Shown: positions 53,611-62,763 of the stretch, one piece after another | Numbering within the stretch: position 1 is the first letter of the stretch | How the letters are laid out: each line of letters starts with the position of its first letter | DNA from: Polaribacter sp. | GTDB taxonomy: Bacteria > Bacteroidota > Bacteroidia > Flavobacteriales > Flavobacteriaceae | Reading direction: 5' to 3' | DNA length: 64,000 nucleotides | Assembly: GCA_029245785.1 (NCBI GenBank) | Contig: JAQWOR010000077.1 | Location: 124,001 to 188,000 of the forward strand | Translations under genes and position numbers: made by a program | The notes under the pieces: model-generated | Told to the model about the DNA's origin: nothing | What the model saw: only the letters and a program-made list of their open reading frames with translations | Databases searched by the model: none

Positions 53611-55200
53611 ATGATTGGTATTCTTTCTTTTGTAGGATTCACAGTATTGGTTGCGGTTATTTCATACTACGCAACGAGAAAAACCAACGAACACACTTCT
53701 GACGGATATTTTCTGGGAGGCAGAAGCTTAACAGCAACTGTAATTGCAGGTTCGCTTTTGTTGACCAATTTATCAACAGAACAAATTGTTGGTTTAAATG
53801 GTTCGGCCTATAAAGAGGGGATTTTAGTGATGGCATGGGAAACGTTAGCGGCAATTGCAATGGTAGTTACTGCGGTATTTTTATTACCAAGGTATTTAAA
53901 AGGAGGAATTACAACGGTCCCTACATTTTTAGAGAGAAGATACGATACTACAACAAAGGCGTTAACATCGGGGCTGTTTTTAACAGGCTATGCAGTCATA
54001 TTATTGCCAACTGTTTTATACTCTGGATCATTGGCAATTAGTACCATGTTTGACATTCCTGATGTATTAGGTGTTTCTGAAAATACAGCACTTTGGATTT
54101 GCGTTTGGTTTATTGGAATAACCGGATCGATTTATGCGATTTTTGGTGGACTAAAAGCGGTCGCTGTTTCTGACACCATTAATGCTGTCGGGTTATTAAT
54201 AGGGGGTTTAATGATACCTGTTTTTGGTCTTTGGGCTATTGGAGACGGAAGTCTATTGGACGGAATAACACTATTAATGAAATCAAATCCTGAAAAATTT
54301 AACGCTCTTGGAGGAGAAAAATCCTCGATTCCATTTCATACTATTTTTACAGGAATGATGCTTGTTCAATTATTCTATTGGGGCACAAACCAAGCAATTA
54401 TTCAAAGAGCATTAGGCGCAAAAAATTTAATTGAAGGTCAAAAAGGATTGTTACTAGGCTCATTTATTAAAATTCTTGGACCATTAATTGTTGTATTACC
54501 AGGAATTATTGCTTTTCAAATGTTTAATGGAACATTAGAAAACCCTGACCAAGCATATCCAATGTTGGTAAATAAAGTATTACCAGCTTCGTTAGTTGGG
54601 TTTTTCGCAGCGGTGTTGTTTGGAGCCATTTTAAGTTCATTCAATAGCGCACTGAACAGCTCAGTTACTTTATTTGGGGTCGATTTATATAAGGAATATT
54701 TTAAGAAGGACGCTACAGAAAAACAAATAGTAAAAGCAGGAAAGACATTTGGCATTGTCTTAGCTTTAATAGCGATGTTTATAGCGCCAATGCTTGTATA
54801 TGCATCAGACGGTTTGTTTGGTTACCTTCAAGAAGCAAATGGAATTTATAGTATTCCAATTCTTACGATAATTGTAATTGGCTATGTAACGAAAAAAGTT
54901 CCAGCAATTGCGGCAAAAATTGCGATTATTTCTGGATCAATTTTATATATAATTAGTCAGTTTATTTTGAAGCCTTATGTTTTTGGAGAAGAGAATTACC
55001 CTCATTTTTTAGATGTAATGGCAATTCTTTTTGCTTTAAACATCATTATAATGCTAATTATTGGTAAATTATACCCGAGAAAAACGGTGTATATTCAAGC
55101 ATTTACTAAAGAAGTAGACATTACTCCTTGGAAATATACCAAAAGTGTTGGAATGGCAATTTGTATTATTGTAATTACAACGTATTTTTATTTTTCATAG
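53611..55200 (+). CDS. Sodium/solute (sugar) symporter, SSS family
   Basis: A 529-residue inner-membrane transporter with about 14 hydrophobic helices. SSS signatures include GGRSLTATVIAGSLLLTNLSTEQIVGLNGSAYKEG in the first helices and the FGAILSSFNSALNSSVTLFGVDLYKEY segment. This subgroup (SglT-like) imports sugars with Na+; the position directly before a PUL regulator suggests a monosaccharide such as glucose. It ends exactly where the regulator gene starts. Confidence 0.9.
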   Translation: MIGILSFVGFTVLVAVISYYATRKTNEHTSDGYFLGGRSLTATVIAGSLLLTNLSTEQIVGLNGSAYKEGILVMAWETLAAIAMVVTAVFLLPRYLKGGITTVPTFLERRYDTTTKALTSGLFLTGYAVILLPTVLYSGSLAISTMFDIPDVLGVSENTALWICVWFIGITGSIYAIFGGLKAVAVSDTINAVGLLIGGLMIPVFGLWAIGDGSLLDGITLLMKSNPEKFNALGGEKSSIPFHTIFTGMMLVQLFYWGTNQAIIQRALGAKNLIEGQKGLLLGSFIKILGPLIVVLPGIIAFQMFNGTLENPDQAYPMLVNKVLPASLVGFFAAVLFGAILSSFNSALNSSVTLFGVDLYKEYFKKDATEKQIVKAGKTFGIVLALIAMFIAPMLVYASDGLFGYLQEANGIYSIPILTIIVIGYVTKKVPAIAAKIAIISGSILYIISQFILKPYVFGEENYPHFLDVMAILFALNIIIMLIIGKLYPRKTVYIQAFTKEVDITPWKYTKSVGMAICIIVITTYFYFS

Positions 55201-58002
55201 TTGAAGGCACTAAAGACATACTTATTATTTATTTTCTTTTTAAGTTTTTTAAACTTAAACGGACAAGAACTGCCTCCAATTACCAGCTATACCCCCAAAG
55301 ATTATGGAGCAGAAAACCAAAATTGGGCCATATCACAGTCTAAAGAAAAGTACATTTATGTAGCTAACAATAAAGGATTGTTAGAATTTAACGGAGCCAA
55401 TTGGCAATTATATCCTACACCGAATGAAACCGTTATGCGCTCTGTTAAGGCGGTAGAAGATAAAATTTTCACCGGTTTTTATATGGATTTTGGCTATTGG
55501 TCTAAAAACAATTTCGGAAAATTAGCATATACATCAATAACAAAAACAAAAAAAATTCCTGTACTGGAGGATGAGCAATTTTGGAACATTATTGAATTAG
55601 ACGGTTGGGTGTTGTTTCAATCTTTAGAAAGAATTTATTTATATAATTTAGAAACAGAAATATTTAAAATTATAAAACCAAATAGTGCCATAACAAAAAT
55701 GGTAAAAGTTGATGAAACCATTTATTTTCAACAAATAGGAAAAGGAATTTTCAAAATTGAAAAAGGAGAATCTACATTAGTTTCAGAAGATATTGCTTTT
55801 AAAAATAATAGACTTGTAAATATTTTTAAAGAAAAGGAAGGCTTACTGTTTTTAATGCAAAAAAATGGTTTTTTCTTTTTGAAAAATAAAAAAGTGACGG
55901 CCTGGAACATTGAAGCAAGTAACAATCTTTTAAACAAAACAATATACAGTAGTGTACAATTACCAAACAAAGATTTTATTTTAGGAACCATATCTAATGG
56001 CCTTATATACTTATCAAAAAAAGGAAAAATCAACTATCAAATAAATCAAAAAAAAGGATTAACAAATAATACAATTTTATCTGTTTTTGAAGATGTTGAT
56101 ACTAATGTTTGGCTCGGATTGGATAACGGAATTAATATTATTAATACAAAATCTCCATTTAAAGTATACAGAAATAAAGAAGGGGGTTTGGGAACCGTTT
56201 ACACCTCCTTTATCGATGCTAATAATTTATATTTAGGCACAAATCAAGGACTATTTTTTAAAGATCTTCATAAAGATAACGGATTTACGTTTATTAAAAA
56301 TACGCAAGGACAAGTTTGGTGTTTGGTTAAAATTGGAGAAGATTTATTTTGCGGTCATGATTCAGGAACTTTCCTTATTAAAGAAGGTAGAGCCATTAAA
56401 CAAATAGATGTTCCAGGAACTTGGGACATGAAGCCGATAAGTAAAAAGATACTAATACAAGGAAATTATAACGGGTTAAACATTATAGAAAAAGTAAACA
56501 ATCAATGGAGATTTAGAAATAAAGTAGAAGGTTTCAACAACTCAAGCCGGTATTTTGAATTTTTTGATAAAGATCAAATATTTGTAAACCATGAATATAA
56601 GGGGATTTTTAAATTAACAATTGACGCATCCTATCGTAAAGTCTTACATATCGAAAAAGACGTATCTGTTAATAAAGGAGCAAATTCTAGTTTATTAAAA
56701 TATCAAAACAATTTATTATATGCCTCTAAAAAAGGAGTTTATAAGTATTCTAAAGAGTTTAAAAAATTCTTAAAAGATTCCGTTTTTAGTTTGTTGTATA
56801 CTGAAGGAGAGTATACCTCTGGAAAATTAAGCTTCAATAAAAAGAATAATAGTGTTTGGAGCTTTTCAAGTAAAAGATTGAATTATATCACACCAGGAAA
56901 ATTAAGTACAACTCCAAATTTTAACAAAGTGTATCTTTCTGAAGATATTAGGAAAGGAGCTTCTGGGTATGAAAACATAACACAGATAGATAAACAAAAA
57001 TATATATTAGGAATTTCAGACGGGTATATTGTTATTGACACAGACAAGCTTGATAAAAGCGAGGAATTTCAAATTAAAATCAACTCTATAAAAAATAGTA
57101 CACTCAGCGGGTTGCAAAAAAACATTGACTTAACAGCGTTTCGTATTTTTAAGAACAATGAAAACACAATTGATTTTTCATACAACACACCATTATTCAA
57201 GAAATTTTTGAATATAGAATTCCAATACCAGTTAATAGGGCATCGAAATAAATGGAGTAATTGGTCTAACAACTCTAAGGTTTTATTTAAGAATTTATCA
57301 TTCGGAGAGTATACATTTAAAGTAAGGTCAAGAATAGGAGATACTATAAGTAGTAATGTTGCCAGTTATAGTTTTACGATTCAAAAACCATGGTATTTAT
57401 CAACCGTAATGATTGTACTATATATATTGTCTGTTATTTTATTTTCGGCAGTAATGCATGCTATATATAAACGGTATTATAGAAAACAACGAGAACGGTT
57501 ATTAGAAAAGAATCAACGGGAGTTTGAATTAAAGGCATTAGAAAATGAACAACAATTAATGCGTTTAAAAAATGAGCAACTTAAGATGGATGTAGATAGC
57601 AAAAATAGAGAATTAGCAGCCTCTACAATGAGTATCATAAAAAAGAATGAATTTTTAAATACAATAAAACAAGAACTAAAAAACAAAGGAGATCACCAGA
57701 TACATAGAGTTATCAAAATAATAGACAAAGACCTTAACAATACCGATGATTGGAAGTTGTTTAAGGAAGCCTTTAATAACGCGGATAAAGATTTTATAAA
57801 AAAAATCAAATCGAAACACGCTTTGTTGACTCCTAATGATTTACGACTTTGTGCGTATTTAAGGTTAAACTTATCTTCAAAAGAGATAGCCCCTCTCTTA
57901 AATATATCTCCCAAAAGTGTAGAAGTGAAACGATATAGACTACGAAAGAAAATCAACTTACCTCACGAGTCTAACTTAATCGACTATATTTTAGACATTT
58001 AA
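55201..58002 (+). CDS. Membrane-bound PUL regulator: triple-tyrosine sensor with LuxR-type HTH
   Basis: A 933-residue one-component regulator. A signal peptide is at residues 1-20. The periplasmic sensor is a beta-propeller of short repeats (for example VFEDVDTNVWLGLDNGINIIN), ending in a Y_Y_Y domain at about residues 660-725. A membrane helix is at about 731-756, then a cytosolic coiled coil, and a LuxR-type HTH at the C-terminus (LRLCAYLRLNLSSKEIAPLLNISPKSVEVKRYRLRKKI). There is no kinase or receiver domain. It starts with TTG directly after the symporter stop codon and presumably controls the downstream susCD genes. Confidence 0.92.
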   Translation: MKALKTYLLFIFFLSFLNLNGQELPPITSYTPKDYGAENQNWAISQSKEKYIYVANNKGLLEFNGANWQLYPTPNETVMRSVKAVEDKIFTGFYMDFGYWSKNNFGKLAYTSITKTKKIPVLEDEQFWNIIELDGWVLFQSLERIYLYNLETEIFKIIKPNSAITKMVKVDETIYFQQIGKGIFKIEKGESTLVSEDIAFKNNRLVNIFKEKEGLLFLMQKNGFFFLKNKKVTAWNIEASNNLLNKTIYSSVQLPNKDFILGTISNGLIYLSKKGKINYQINQKKGLTNNTILSVFEDVDTNVWLGLDNGINIINTKSPFKVYRNKEGGLGTVYTSFIDANNLYLGTNQGLFFKDLHKDNGFTFIKNTQGQVWCLVKIGEDLFCGHDSGTFLIKEGRAIKQIDVPGTWDMKPISKKILIQGNYNGLNIIEKVNNQWRFRNKVEGFNNSSRYFEFFDKDQIFVNHEYKGIFKLTIDASYRKVLHIEKDVSVNKGANSSLLKYQNNLLYASKKGVYKYSKEFKKFLKDSVFSLLYTEGEYTSGKLSFNKKNNSVWSFSSKRLNYITPGKLSTTPNFNKVYLSEDIRKGASGYENITQIDKQKYILGISDGYIVIDTDKLDKSEEFQIKINSIKNSTLSGLQKNIDLTAFRIFKNNENTIDFSYNTPLFKKFLNIEFQYQLIGHRNKWSNWSNNSKVLFKNLSFGEYTFKVRSRIGDTISSNVASYSFTIQKPWYLSTVMIVLYILSVILFSAVMHAIYKRYYRKQRERLLEKNQREFELKALENEQQLMRLKNEQLKMDVDSKNRELAASTMSIIKKNEFLNTIKQELKNKGDHQIHRVIKIIDKDLNNTDDWKLFKEAFNNADKDFIKKIKSKHALLTPNDLRLCAYLRLNLSSKEIAPLLNISPKSVEVKRYRLRKKINLPHESNLIDYILDI

Positions 58003-58167
58003 AGCAATACAGATTAAGAATATACCCATACAACAACACTACATCTGTTCTTTTGTGTGCTTAAATATGTTATTTATTTGAACGGCAACCCCTGTATTTA
58101 CAAGAAAGCCGATAGCTGTATGTTTTTTGTAGAGGTTCTTTATTTTTAAATTAGCCGTAAAGGGTGC

Positions 58168-58175
58168 TAGCTTTG
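58168..58175 (+). promoter_or_regulatory. -7 element (TAGCTTTG) for the susC operon
   Basis: TAGCTTTG matches TAnnTTTG, 24 nt before the susC ATG; no TTG at the 17-nt spacing. This promoter separates the susCD operon from the regulator gene by a 196-nt spacer. Confidence 0.5.
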
Positions 58176-58198
58176 GACAAATACTTAAAAGTCTTTTT

Positions 58199-61100
58199 AT
58201 GAGAAGAATTATATTAACAACACTATGTATTCTGGGAACACTTTTTGTCAGTTCACAAGACCTTACAATTAAAGGTTTGGTAACGGATAAAAACACAAAT
58301 GAATCTTTACCAGGAGTAAATGTTATAGTAAAAAATACTTCGAGAGGAAGTATTACAGGTCTTGAAGGAACTTATCAACTAACAAATGTTCCAAAAGGAG
58401 CCGTATTGGTTTTTAGTTATGTTGGATATATAACAAAAGAAGTAACTGTTACAACTTCCACGATGAATGTTTCCTTAACAGAAAGTTCAGAAAAGCTAGA
58501 AGAAGTTGTTGTAATTGGCTATGGAACTCAACGTAAAAAAGAAGTTACAGGAGCTGTTTCTGTGGTTTCAAGCGAAACAATAGAAAATTTAAAGCCCACA
58601 CAGATAGAGCAAGCACTACAAGGTCAAGTAGCAGGTGTAAATATTACCTCTTCTTCTGGTGCGCCAGGAGCAGCATCTAATATTAGAATTAGAGGAATTT
58701 CTACAAATGGGAATAACAACCCATTAATTCTTGTAGATGGCAATGTGGTTGAAGACCTAAGTGTAATTAATCCTTCAGATATAGAATCTATCAATGTCTT
58801 AAAAGATGCTACTGCGGGAATTTACGGAGTTAGAGGTGCTAATGGAGTTATTTTAATAGCAACTAAAACAGGAAAGAAAAATACAGATTATATATTTAAT
58901 TTTAATTCGTATGCAGGGTTTCAACAAACCACAAGAAAAATTCCTTTATTAAATGCAACGGAATATGCTTTACTAGCAAATGAAGCTTTTGCAGCCAACG
59001 GAGAACCCCTTCCTTTTACAAATATCAGCTCTTTAGGTCAAGGAACAGATTGGCAAGATGAGGTTTTTAAAACAGCCTTTATTGCCAATACCGACATTAC
59101 AATTAATAAAGGCACTGAAAAATCAACGTACTCTTTCGGAATGTCATATCTAGATCAAGACGGAATTGTAGGTGGAGGAAAAGCGAATTTTAACAGAGCT
59201 ACAGCGAAATTAAATTTTAGTACAGAACTCTCAAAAAACTTAAAATTTATCTCTACTTCTTTGTTTGTAAATACAAACAAAAGAGGATTGTCGGAAAACG
59301 TATTAGGATCCGTATTATTTAATGCCTTAAACATGCCTTCAAACCTTTCGGTTAGAGATGTTAATGGGGCTTATACGATTGCTCCAAACACAGGTGTTGG
59401 AATTGAGGTAATCAATCCTTTAGCACAAACAGAGGATACTTATAATAAGACAAAGGTTAACAAGCTCTCAGGAAGTTATGCGCTTAACTATACGTTTTTA
59501 CAAAATTTTACAGCTGAATCAAGAATTCAATTGAATCATGCATCGGTAAAGTCAAAAGTTTTTAATCCTGAAGTATTTTATGGATCAGGAAAAGTTTTCA
59601 ATACTGTAAGTACGCTTGCAGAATTAGAAGACACTGTAAATAGTTCAACGGTTTCTGAATCTGAACAAACCTATAAAGATTACACATTTGATGCTTTTAT
59701 TACGTTTGAAAAAAACGTTAATGAGACACACCACATTAAAGCCTTATTAGGAACCTCTGTATTTAGGTCACAAGGAATTAATAACAGCAATTTATTAGGT
59801 TTTGGAGCCAATGGAACAACACTAAAAAACGTGAGTGTTTCTAAGGCAGATAGTTTTCAAGATAATTTAGCTTTGAGCAATGCTCCTAAAAAATTCTTTG
59901 ACAGCAGGTTGTTGTCTTATTTTACTCGTTTGCAATATGCATATAAAGAGAAATATTTAATCTCTGCGGTACTTAGAAGAGATGGGTCTTCAAATTTTGG
60001 ACCTAAAAACAAATTCGGATATTTTCCAACAGCATCTGTAGGGTGGGTTCTTTCAGAAGAAGCATTTATAAAGGATTCAGAAGTTATTAATTTCTTAAAA
60101 TTAAGAGCAAGTTATGGTATTATTGGAAATGATAGAATAGCAAGTTTTGGTTTTGTTTCGTTGCTTACAGGAGAAGGAACGTATGTTTTTAATGATCAAT
60201 TAACATATGGAACGGCATTAGGGGCTATCTCTAACCCAGAAATACGTTGGGAAAAACAAAAACCTTTTGATGTTGGATTTGATCTCAAACTTTTTAACAA
60301 ATTTGACATCACAGTAGATTATTTTAATAAGAAGACAGAAGATTTACTATTAAATCCTCAAGTTTCAGGAATCTTAGGTGTTTCTGCTCCAGGTTCTTCG
60401 GGGCCAATAGTTAATGCAGGAACCGTTGAGAATAAAGGATTTGAATTTTCAATTGGATACAAAGAAATAGTTTCAGAAGACTTTCATTTTAATGTGAACT
60501 ACAATTTCACAACCCTAAAAAACAAAGTACTTTTTGTTGGTAGTGAGACAGGAGTTTTATTAGGGGGGGCATTTGGTGTAGGTCAAGAGCCACCATCAAG
60601 AATGGAAGAAGGTTTTCCTATAGGCTATTTTTATGGGTATAAAACAGATGGAATTTTCCAAAATCAAGGAGAAGTCGATGCGCATGCAACACAAACAAAT
60701 GCCAATCCAGGAGATTTGCGTTTTGCAGATATAAATAATGACGGAGTTATAGACAATAAGGATAAAGCCTATATAGGAGACCCAACACCAGACATAACAA
60801 TGGGCTTAAATTTTTCTTTTGACTATAAAAACATTGACTTCAATATGTATGCCTATGCATCTATTGGGAATGAAATCGTTAGAAATTATGAACGGAATTT
60901 ACCATTGACAAATAGACCTACTTATTACCTTGCTAGATGGACTGGTGAAGGAACAAGTAATGAGTTTCCTAGAGTTACTACTGGAGCAACAGGAAATGCC
61001 TTGTTTTCAGATTTTTATGTAGAAGATGGGTCTTTCTTACGATTACAAAATGTGCAGCTAGGATATACATTCAATCCAGAAACTTCTCAGAAAATAGGAT

Positions 61101-61267
61101 TGAAGAAATTACGATTTTATATTTCAGGAAGGAACTTGTTTACTCTAACAAAATATAAAGGGTACGACCCAACAACATCAAATGGATCACCAATAGGTGG
61201 AGGTATAGACCAAGGGTTTTATCCAACACCTAAAACATTTCTATTAGGCTTAAATGTTAAATTTTAA
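58199..61267 (+). CDS. susC: SusC/RagA-family TonB-linked outer-membrane transporter
   Basis: A 1022-residue SusC protein: a signal peptide (residues 1-19), a carboxypeptidase-regulatory-like domain (IKGLVTDKNTNESLPGVNVIV), the TonB box region and plug (VVVIGYGTQRKKEVTGAVS, IRIRGISTNGNNNPLILVDG, GVRGANGVILIATK), and a large beta-barrel ending in LGLNVKF. It imports oligosaccharides handed over by SusD. The following susD gene is 10 nt away. Substrate class cannot be read from the sequence, but PUL context fits glucans. Confidence 0.95.
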   Translation: MRRIILTTLCILGTLFVSSQDLTIKGLVTDKNTNESLPGVNVIVKNTSRGSITGLEGTYQLTNVPKGAVLVFSYVGYITKEVTVTTSTMNVSLTESSEKLEEVVVIGYGTQRKKEVTGAVSVVSSETIENLKPTQIEQALQGQVAGVNITSSSGAPGAASNIRIRGISTNGNNNPLILVDGNVVEDLSVINPSDIESINVLKDATAGIYGVRGANGVILIATKTGKKNTDYIFNFNSYAGFQQTTRKIPLLNATEYALLANEAFAANGEPLPFTNISSLGQGTDWQDEVFKTAFIANTDITINKGTEKSTYSFGMSYLDQDGIVGGGKANFNRATAKLNFSTELSKNLKFISTSLFVNTNKRGLSENVLGSVLFNALNMPSNLSVRDVNGAYTIAPNTGVGIEVINPLAQTEDTYNKTKVNKLSGSYALNYTFLQNFTAESRIQLNHASVKSKVFNPEVFYGSGKVFNTVSTLAELEDTVNSSTVSESEQTYKDYTFDAFITFEKNVNETHHIKALLGTSVFRSQGINNSNLLGFGANGTTLKNVSVSKADSFQDNLALSNAPKKFFDSRLLSYFTRLQYAYKEKYLISAVLRRDGSSNFGPKNKFGYFPTASVGWVLSEEAFIKDSEVINFLKLRASYGIIGNDRIASFGFVSLLTGEGTYVFNDQLTYGTALGAISNPEIRWEKQKPFDVGFDLKLFNKFDITVDYFNKKTEDLLLNPQVSGILGVSAPGSSGPIVNAGTVENKGFEFSIGYKEIVSEDFHFNVNYNFTTLKNKVLFVGSETGVLLGGAFGVGQEPPSRMEEGFPIGYFYGYKTDGIFQNQGEVDAHATQTNANPGDLRFADINNDGVIDNKDKAYIGDPTPDITMGLNFSFDYKNIDFNMYAYASIGNEIVRNYERNLPLTNRPTYYLARWTGEGTSNEFPRVTTGATGNALFSDFYVEDGSFLRLQNVQLGYTFNPETSQKIGLKKLRFYISGRNLFTLTKYKGYDPTTSNGSPIGGGIDQGFYPTPKTFLLGLNVKF

Positions 61268-61277
61268 TATAAAAAAG

Positions 61278-62753
61278 ATGAAAAAATTAAACATAAAAAA
61301 CACAATCATAGCACTACTAGTTATTACTCTTCATCTTGCGTGTACAGATGACTTTGTTGATGTAAGTTCATCAGCAGAAAATTCAGAAGATTATTTTAAT
61401 ACACAAGAGCAATATGAGGATGCATTAATTGGAGCTTATGACTTATTGCAATCTACATATTTAAATGTAATGCTAGGAGAAATAGCATCAGACAATACGT
61501 TAGCTGGAGGAGAAAGCGCTACAGATGTTATGGGGATTCAAGAAGTAGATGACATGACTCACACGCCTGCCAACCAGCAATTAAGAGATATTTGGGGATG
61601 GATGTTTTCAGGGATTAACAGAGCAAACTATATACTTGAGTTTAAAGACAAAACAGACTTTGCTGGAAAAGAACAGATAATTGCCCAAGCAACATTTTTA
61701 AGAGCTTATTATTATTTTGAGCTGATTAAGTGGTTTGGAGACGTTCCTTTGGTGGTAGACAAACGAATTTTATTTGGAGACCAATTTGACATAGAAAGAA
61801 CTCCAAAAGTAGAAGTGTATGCGCAAATAGAGAAAGATTTATTATTTGCAGCCGCAAACTTACCATATGTTCAATCAGAAAAAGGTAGAATTACTAAAGG
61901 AGCTGCTCAAGCATTGCTTGGAAAAGTGTATTTGTATCAAGATAAGTTTTCTGATGCAGCACCTATTTTAGAAGACCTTATTCAAAACGGTCCATATGAT
62001 CTGGTAACGGATTATGCGACGATATTTGAAGCAGCAGGAGAAAACAATATAGAATCGGTATTTGAGGTACAATACACAGACTTAGAAGGTGCTGGTTTTG
62101 GCTGTTTACAATGTAGCGAAGGAAATGTAGCAGTAGGTTTTAGTGGTATAAGAAACTATAATGGTCCTGATTTTACTTCAGGGTTTAGTTTTAATGTTCC
62201 TAGGCAAAAAATTGTAGACGCTTATGAAGCAGGCGATTTAAGAAAAGAGGTCGCAATTTTAGACATCAACGCTTGGGCATCTCAAACAGGAGCCACCTTT
62301 TCTACAGGTTTTGAACACACAGGGTATTTTAACAGAAAATACATTCCAAGAATAAGGAATGCTAATGCACAAGGAGATAGAAACCTAACAAACCCTAATA
62401 ACTACAGAGCCATCCGTTTTGCCGATGTATTATTAATGGCTGCAGAGGCATTTAATCGAGGAGGGGTAGATGACACAAAAGCACAAACATATTTAAATAG
62501 AGTTAGAAGACGAGCTTTTGGAGATGTGTTACACGATATTACTAGTACAGGAGCATCTTTAACAGATGATATTTATCACGAACGAAGAGTAGAATTAGCA
62601 GGAGAAGGTCATCGCTTTTTTGACTTGGTAAGAACAGGAAAAGCAGCACAAGAAATTAGTGGATTTGTCGCAGGAAAGCATGAATTGTTTCCGATACCAG
62701 CGATAGAAATTCAACTGACAGGAGATAGGTGGAGTCAAAATCCAGGATATTAA
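61278..62753 (+). CDS. susD: SusD/RagB-family surface glycan-binding lipoprotein
   Basis: A 491-residue lipoprotein with signal IALLVITLHLAC (lipobox Cys near residue 22). The TPR-rich fold shows QEVDDMTHTPANQQLRDIWGWMF, LRAYYYFELIKWFGDVPLV and the C-terminal ELAGEGHRFFDLVRTGKA and ELFPIPAIEIQLTG, all standard SusD features. It caps SusC and feeds it glycan. I start at MKKLNIKN, as the upstream in-frame ATG overlaps susC and precedes the signal peptide. Confidence 0.95.
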   Translation: MKKLNIKNTIIALLVITLHLACTDDFVDVSSSAENSEDYFNTQEQYEDALIGAYDLLQSTYLNVMLGEIASDNTLAGGESATDVMGIQEVDDMTHTPANQQLRDIWGWMFSGINRANYILEFKDKTDFAGKEQIIAQATFLRAYYYFELIKWFGDVPLVVDKRILFGDQFDIERTPKVEVYAQIEKDLLFAAANLPYVQSEKGRITKGAAQALLGKVYLYQDKFSDAAPILEDLIQNGPYDLVTDYATIFEAAGENNIESVFEVQYTDLEGAGFGCLQCSEGNVAVGFSGIRNYNGPDFTSGFSFNVPRQKIVDAYEAGDLRKEVAILDINAWASQTGATFSTGFEHTGYFNRKYIPRIRNANAQGDRNLTNPNNYRAIRFADVLLMAAEAFNRGGVDDTKAQTYLNRVRRRAFGDVLHDITSTGASLTDDIYHERRVELAGEGHRFFDLVRTGKAAQEISGFVAGKHELFPIPAIEIQLTGDRWSQNPGY

Positions 62754-62763
62754 AAAAACAGAA

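Noticed and set aside
53402-53614. Open frame running across tRNA-Cys and its terminator
   Set aside because: It lies inside a clear tRNA gene and hairpin and cannot be a real protein gene.
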